Assembly (NCBI GenBank): GCA_036897625.1
Contig: JAYMTA010001405.1
Coordinates: 1-20,146 of the forward strand
Direction: 5' to 3'
Origin: Pelargonium cotyledonis
Taxonomy: Eukaryota; Streptophyta; Magnoliopsida; Geraniales; Geraniaceae
DNA: 20,146 nt
In this document: positions 17,401 to 20,146 of the stretch, one piece after another
How positions within the stretch are numbered: position 1 is the first letter of the stretch
Layout of the letters: each line of letters begins with the position of its first letter
Notes under the pieces: generated by a model
What the model was told of the DNA's origin: nothing
Databases searched by the model: none
What the model saw: the letters and a program-made list of their open reading frames with translations, nothing else
Position numbers and translations under genes: made by a program

Positions 17401-20056
17401 ATAGCTATAAAATCTTCTTGGAGCAAGCTTCTGTCTATAATTTCTTACAATGTTCCAAACCAATAGGTGCGAATGGTAACTGGCGATAATCTTCAGACAG
17501 CGAAAGCAATAGCTTTGGAGTGTGGGATACTTGGTTCAGATGCAGATGCCACTGATCGCAAAATCATTGAAGGAAAGGTATTCCGTGCATATTCTGAAAA
17601 GGAGAGAGAACAAGCTGCTGAGGAAATAACGGTATGGGCGAAGCAGAGAGAATTTCTCTTATCATGACTATTAGCTACTGATATCAATGAAGTACTTTTT
17701 TCCTTACAATTTTCTGAGAAATAAAGTTACATATACCGGTCGGAAATATATATAGGTGATGGGAAGGTCTTCTCCCAGTGACAAGCTTTTGCTAGTGCAA
17801 GCACTACGTAAGGGAGGGAATGTAGTTGCTGTAACTGGAGATGGAACTAATGATGCTCCGGCACTTCATGAGGTTTGCATTTTCTGTTTCTAGGAAAAAA
17901 ATCAAAACATAAAAATTGAAAATATCGTTTCATTTCAGGATGGATAAAATAATTTGAAAGATTTCTAATATACTTTTTTTTATTATGTTCTACACTTTTA
18001 AGCACCATTTTTGTTATAATGGTTCTTACTGTTTTCCCATTTTATACTTTAGGCAGATATAGGTCTTGCTATGGGTATCCAAGGAACTGAAGTTGCAAAA
18101 GAAAGCTCGGACATAATAATCTTGGACGATAACTTCGCTTCAGTCGTAAAGGTTAGTCAGCAGCAGGTTTTGCTATGCTTTCATGTACAATTTTAAATGG
18201 CTTTTAAAGTTTACTCTTTTAGCTGAAACTATGAACACTTTAATTCTCGCCAAAATATAGAGATCTTACCACTAAAATTAAAATCGGTATTCTTGTTTGT
18301 TTAAACCTTGCGTCAAAATAAGTAGTTTTTTGTATCATAATATAAAACTAATATTGGGCCTTCAACTATCAGCTTAAGCTTTTGGTTGAGTTGGTCCTTT
18401 ACATGATATCAGAGTAATGGTGACTAAAGGTCAATAGTTCGAGTCTTGCCGCCACCTATATTAAAATCATGAACAAACTGGATATTACTTGGTTGCAAGA
18501 GTCAAAATGGATTATTTTTTCTATACTTGGCCTGGTAGCCCTATTTGTGTATATGGTTTGATATGTTTTGAGCATGATAGCTAAGATAGGGTCGTGCTAT
18601 TTATATTTTGATTTGTTTTGTAGGTTGTCCGATGGGGACGCTCTGTATATGCAAACATTCAGAAGTTTATTCAATTCCAGCTTACTGTCAATGTTGCAGC
18701 TCTTACAATTAATGTTGTTGCAGCAATATCTGCCGGCAATGTTCCTCTGAATGCAGTGCAGGTTGGTCCTCCCTCCACCCCTCACGTGCACTGAATGGTC
18801 AATTTATAGCTTATTGCATGCTTTTGGTTTGAGATACGATATAATAGGATTGCATAATGTTAATGTTAAGATGATTGGTTGATTCCAAAGGCATTGAAGT
18901 TACAACCTCAAGAATTAAATGGAAGAATATTAAGTTTATATTAATCTTGATCACTTCTAGTTTTTACTCATTTACGATGTATTCTCTTGCCACAGCTACT
19001 ATGGGTTAATCTTATCATGGATACGCTTGGAGCTCTTGCATTGGCTACTGAACCACCTACGGATGAACTTATGCATCGATCTCCAGTCGGACGAAGGTTT
19101 GAATCAATGAACTTGCAGATACACTGTGTATGTGTATTGCGTAAAATGTTTCTGCACCCCCTAAACTGCCATTTTTTTTGTAGATTAGGTCCCTGTCCTG
19201 CCTTTCTAGTTCTTTAAATCCTGGACGAAACTATAGTTTTATGCTAAAAAAAATTCATATTCTAGCGCCAAAATTTAGTTTTTCTTTCTTCTCCTAATTT
19301 AGCTACCTCGAACTCGCAATTTTCTTCATCATCTTCTTTTTAAACTTTTCCTCTTGCATGAGCAACTTCCTTCCTAGTCCAACAATAGCATACAAAAGAT
19401 GAAAAAAAATTAAATAAATAAAATCCAGATTTTGGCGCTTGAATCTGTAAACTTTTGAATTATTCAAGGCCGAATCTTCATAAGGGTGTAAAACTATAAT
19501 TTCGCCATGTCCAAGGTTTAAAAAACCAAGTAAATTTTTTGACAATTTGAGAGGTGCAAAAGTATATTACCCTATACACATCCTTTCTTCCTTTGGTCCC
19601 ACTGTTGGTCATTGTAAACTGATCTTTTTATTTTATTTTGTCTTTTATTTGACTGTCAATTCCATGCCTTGGATCTTCCTTGTCGTGATTTCTTCAAAAC
19701 TAGATGTCGAGCTAGATATATACTTCTGAATGCTCTAATTTTAGGTTGATCAAGCATGATGAAGTAACATATGATGTATTTTCTTATAGGGAACCTCTTA
19801 TAACAAATATTATGTGGAGAAACTTGATCATCCAGGTACTACTAGTTAGAAAAAGTACATTGAGAGTGCTGTTGATCTCGTAGTGGAAATCGCTCAAATA
19901 CCGGTTGACTTGTCATTGCAGGCTATATATCAAGTTGGCGTCCTCCTAGTCCTCAACTTTGCTGGAAACAGTCTTCTTCACTTGAAGCGTGAATCTCCGG
20001 AACATGCTACGAAATTGAAAAATACTGTGATATTCAATGCATTTGTTCTATGCCAA
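5459..20056 (+). CDS. ACA9: Autoinhibited plasma-membrane-type Ca2+-ATPase (P2B), ACA9-like, 3' end outside window
   Basis: This gene encodes a P-type 2B pump that uses ATP to export Ca2+ from the cytosol and is released from autoinhibition by Ca2+/calmodulin binding at its N-terminus. Thirty exons with GT/AG borders join in frame to 983 codons, starting at the ATG 5459-5461 (G at -3 and +4, in-frame stop just upstream). The family is about 1070-1090 residues, so roughly 90 C-terminal residues lie to the right. Visible motifs are the calmodulin site around W60, TGES (320-323), PEGLP (450-454), the phosphorylated Asp in DKTGT (D493), KGA (613-615), MVTGDN (719-724), TGDGTNDAP (798-806) and N894/D898 in TM6. 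It matches ACA9 best in [34 protein letters not shown] and the LMHR segment. Arabidopsis ACA9 is needed in pollen tubes, but expression here is unknown. ACA8 or ACA10 is less likely. The Arg in QDRT before TM1 replaces the usual Leu. Confidence 0.96.
5642..7016 (+). other. Intron 1 (1375 bp), mostly a tandem array
   Basis: The donor is GGAGG/GTACGT and the acceptor ATACAG/CAAGC, phase 0. The middle, from about 5766 to 6670, is filled by a degenerate minisatellite given as a separate entry. The flanks are AT-rich with nothing recognisable. As the first and a long intron, it is a natural place for expression-enhancing signals, but none can be assigned from sequence alone. Confidence 0.9.
5766..6672 (+). 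repeat. Minisatellite, about 11 degenerate units of 80-85 bp
   Basis: The repeated pattern is GTGTGAAAATGACA, about 15 bases, then TACTTAATTAGTGATCATCA, then CTAATTATATGTA, then GGTTGGTTTTTGTTTGTCA. The GAAAATGA anchor appears at 5771, 5856, 6033, 6136, 6217, 6301, about 6384 (altered), 6463, 6543 and 6637, spaced mostly 79-85 bp. The 177-bp gap from 5856 to 6033 holds about two units with a 70-bp local period. A (GT)n run (6119-6135) lies between two units. Several units carry a near-palindromic AGTGATCATCACT core. Confidence 0.9.
7258..8203 (+). other. Intron 3 (946 bp)
   Basis: This is a phase 1 intron between I-Q-I-G codon parts, donor ATTG/GTAGGT and acceptor GTTAG/GAACA. It is AT-rich, and I saw no recognisable element or coding signal. 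Short open frames at 7474-7761 and 7224-7424 look like chance. Confidence 0.85.
8722..9518 (+). other. Intron 6 (797 bp)
   Basis: This AT-rich phase 0 intron ends at TTCACAG/GGTCTG. No repeat, transposon or coding signal was recognised in it. Confidence 0.85.
9589..10417 (+). other. Intron 7 (829 bp)
   Basis: This phase 1 intron has donor CACAG/GTACAG and acceptor TTCCAG/CCACTAG. It has a T-run before the acceptor. Nothing else was recognised. Confidence 0.85.
10783..11529 (+). other. ACA9: ACA9 exons 10-12: actuator domain (residues 300-377)
   Basis: The exons are 10783-10860, 10943-11014 and 11446-11529, all phase 0. They encode V-P-A-D-G (300-304), D-E-S-S-M-T-G-E-S (315-323) with the TGES dephosphorylation loop, the M-S-G-C-K-V-A-D-G segment and the [11 protein letters not shown] segment ending in E-E-T-P-L-Q. 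All residues expected in an active pump are present. Confidence 0.96.
11015..11445 (+). other. Intron 11 (431 bp)
   Basis: This is an AT-rich phase 0 intron from CTG/GTAAAC to CTGTAG/GTTACT. No element was recognised. Confidence 0.85.
11619..12208 (+). other. ACA9: ACA9 exons 13-16: TM3 and TM4 (residues 378-474)
   Basis: The exons are 11619-11701, 11827-11935, 12006-12061 and 12166-12208. TM3 spans about 384-404. An extracellular F-F-T-G-N loop and a variable acidic stretch follow, then TM4 with the Ca2+-binding P-E-G-L-P (450-454). The introns after exons 13 and 15 are phase 2, and the split codons rebuild Arg405 and a Thr in T-L-T-L-A-Y-S. The cytosolic [10 protein letters not shown] stalk leads to the phosphorylation site. 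Confidence 0.96.
12324..12692 (+). other. ACA9: ACA9 exons 17-18: phosphorylation site and start of nucleotide domain (residues 475-548)
   Basis: The exons are 12324-12407 and 12555-12692, phase 0. Exon 17 holds C-S-D-K-T-G-T-L-T with the catalytic aspartate D493. Exon 18 starts M-T-V-V-E-A-Y and ends in G-S-V-F-V-P-K directly before the very long intron 18; its donor is AAG/GTATCT. Confidence 0.96.
13781..14429 (-). pseudogene. Unrecognised coding-like fragment inside intron 18
   Basis: On the minus strand a frame from 14429 to 14247 ends in G-D-P-P-H-A-W. A second frame from about 14230 carries [15 protein letters not shown] and stays open to 13994, where a single TAA interrupts it, then continues in the same frame to 13781. 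The amino-acid use is mixed and not low-complexity, as in a decayed gene, with one frame change near 14240. No domain was recognised and no function is proposed. It could be a captured gene fragment, part of an old transposon, or chance. Confidence 0.3.
14880..15004 (+). repeat. G-rich stretch with imperfect duplication
   Basis: Two similar segments, each of the form TCCTG-T/C-TA-A/G-ACTCCTGG, start at 14887 and 14952, 65 bp apart. Runs of three or more G follow (GGGATGGGGG, GGGAACGGGTGGGG, GGGAGGG), which could allow a G-quadruplex on the plus strand. No coding role is evident. Confidence 0.45.
15272..16308 (+). other. ACA9: ACA9 exons 19-22: nucleotide-binding domain (residues 549-696)
   Basis: The exons are 15272-15337, 15419-15517, 15713-15823 and 16141-16308, all phase 0. 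Motifs are S-P-T-E-K-A-I-L (ATP-site Glu region), [19 protein letters not shown] (613-615 KGA), S-L-R-C-V-A-I-A-Y and [15 protein letters not shown]. The nucleotide domain looks complete for the plant P2B family. Confidence 0.96.
15824..16140 (+). other. Intron 21 (317 bp)
   Basis: The donor is AAG/GTTAGA and the acceptor ATTTCAG/GATCAT. Nothing else was recognised. Confidence 0.85.
16309..17139 (+). other. Intron 22 (831 bp)
   Basis: This is an AT-rich phase 0 intron. The pyrimidine-rich run at about 17063-17092 lies some 50 bp before the acceptor CATGCAAG/GATCC, whose AAG form is weaker than the usual CAG. No element was recognised. Confidence 0.8.
17140..18151 (+). other. ACA9: ACA9 exons 23-26: P-domain and hinge (residues 697-843)
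   Basis: The exons are 17140-17199, 17467-17631, 17756-17872 and 18053-18151, all phase 0. They carry D-P-C-R-P-G (697-702), M-V-T-G-D-N (719-724), M-G-R-S-S-P-S-D-K (773-781; most relatives have Asn where Ser779 is), [10 protein letters not shown] (797-806) with the Mg2+-binding aspartates, and I-I-L-D-D-N-F. All catalytic residues of the HAD-like fold are present. Confidence 0.96.
18152..18623 (+). other. Intron 26 (472 bp) with SINE-like segment
   Basis: The donor is AAG/GTTAGT and the acceptor TTTGTAG/GTTGTC. The middle contains a tRNA-like pair of Pol III boxes described separately; the rest is AT-rich. Confidence 0.8.
18355..18480 (+). mobile_element. SINE-like tRNA-derived remnant (A and B box)
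   Basis: The sequence TGGTTGAGTTG at 18383-18393 fits the Pol III A box (TRGYNNANNNG). AGTTCGAGTCT at 18436-18446 is close to the B box (GGTTCGANNCC). The distance between them, about 42 bases, is right for a type 2 promoter. A GATATCAGAGTAA word between them resembles the tRNA-like GGTATCAGAGC word common in plant repeats. No poly-A tail or duplication was found, so ends are approximate and this may be only a tRNA-like relic. Confidence 0.4.
19097..19789 (+). other. Intron 28 (693 bp), mostly a foldback element
   Basis: This phase 2 intron has donor CGAAG/GTTTGA and acceptor CTTATAG/GGAACC. About 430 bp of it form the inverted-repeat element listed separately. Confidence 0.85.
19141..19570. 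mobile_element. Foldback (MITE-like) element in intron 28
   Basis: The two ends are imperfect inverted copies. GTAAAATGTTTCTGCACC at 19141 mirrors the reverse complement of the segment ending at 19570. The part TTTAAATCCTGGAC, GAAACTATAGTTTTA (19213-19241) mirrors 19488-19521. The 11-bp AGCGCCAAAAT at 19264-19274 is matched exactly by ATTTTGGCGCT at 19429-19439. Arms are about 130-140 bp, leaving a central loop of about 150 bp. There is no transposase and no clear target duplication, so superfamily is unassigned. Confidence 0.65.
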
Positions 20057-20071
20057 GTAAGTAAAAAAAAA

Positions 20072-20146
20072 TACTCCCTCCGTCCCAAAATGAGTGTCTT
20101 GTTTGTCTAAATTTTTTGTTCCAAAATGAGTGTCTTGTTTCTATTT
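20072..20146 (+). mobile_element. Left end of a Stowaway-type MITE (continues past window)
   Basis: A TA target dinucleotide at 20072-20073 is followed by CTCCCTCCGTCCC at 20074-20086, the hallmark terminal inverted repeat of plant Stowaway (Tc1/mariner-type) MITEs. The subterminal part has a 20-base word, CCAAAATGAGTGTCTTGTTT, at about 20085-20104 and again at about 20121-20140. The element begins 17 bp after the intron 30 donor. The right end lies outside the window. Confidence 0.85.

Larger units (their letters stand above)
18624..20056 (+). other. ACA9: ACA9 exons 27-30: TM5 to start of TM8 (residues 844-983)
   Basis: The exons are 18624-18761, 18996-19096, 19790-19835 and 19922-20056. 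Exon 27 gives the stalk [11 protein letters not shown] and TM5. Exon 28 opens with TM6, with N894 and D898 in W-V-N-L-I-M-D-T-L, the Ca2+-site residues of P2B pumps. A phase 2 intron separates exon 28 from exon 29 ([12 protein letters not shown]). Exon 30 gives TM7 and ends in N-A-F-V-L-C-Q at the start of TM8. The following N-E-F-N-A-R-K-P-type exon and TM9-10 are not in the window. Confidence 0.95.

Noticed and set aside
19547-19729. 60-codon plus-strand open frame in intron 28
   Set aside because: It is hydrophobic AT-rich chance sequence within an intron and partly within the foldback element.
5459-20056. Assignment as ACA8 or ACA10
   Set aside because: Several segments outside the universally conserved motifs match remembered ACA9 better (N-terminal region after the calmodulin site, actuator loop, exon 24 helix, TM6-TM7 region). 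A phylogeny with full-length orthologues would decide.

Overview
This is nuclear DNA from a flowering plant, probably a eudicot. The evidence is an intron-dense P-type ATPase gene of a plant-only subfamily, AT-rich introns with GT/AG borders, a plant L1-type LINE and a Stowaway-type MITE end. No rRNA, tRNA or CRISPR feature was seen.

Layout. (1) About 90-4690, minus strand: one old, inactivated LINE with endonuclease, reverse transcriptase, a zinc-knuckle segment and an RNase H-like segment in the usual order, broken by in-frame stops and two main frame changes. Its 3' end lies near base 100 and its GC-rich 5' leader near 4350-4690. (2) About 4690-5458: AT-rich promoter and leader of the next gene, with a TATA-like site near 5020, three W-box cores just upstream and up to four upstream AUGs. 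(3) 5459 to past the right edge, plus strand: an autoinhibited plasma-membrane-type Ca2+-ATPase. I could place 30 exons whose joins all keep frame, giving 983 codons. The final roughly 90 residues lie outside the window. Motif by motif it fits Arabidopsis ACA9 better than ACA8 or ACA10, from memory of those proteins.

The introns hold most of the unusual structure: an 80-85 bp minisatellite in intron 1, coding-like minus-strand debris and a G-rich stretch in the 2.6 kb intron 18, a SINE-like Pol III A/B box pair in intron 26, a foldback (MITE-like) element in intron 28, and a Stowaway-type terminus that begins 17 bp into intron 30.

Functionally there is one live gene, a calmodulin-regulated Ca2+ efflux pump. 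The rest is repeat-derived DNA that may affect its expression or splicing. I found no convincing new multi-gene system. The best leads are the leader uORFs, the intron 1 array and the closely packed transposon insertions.
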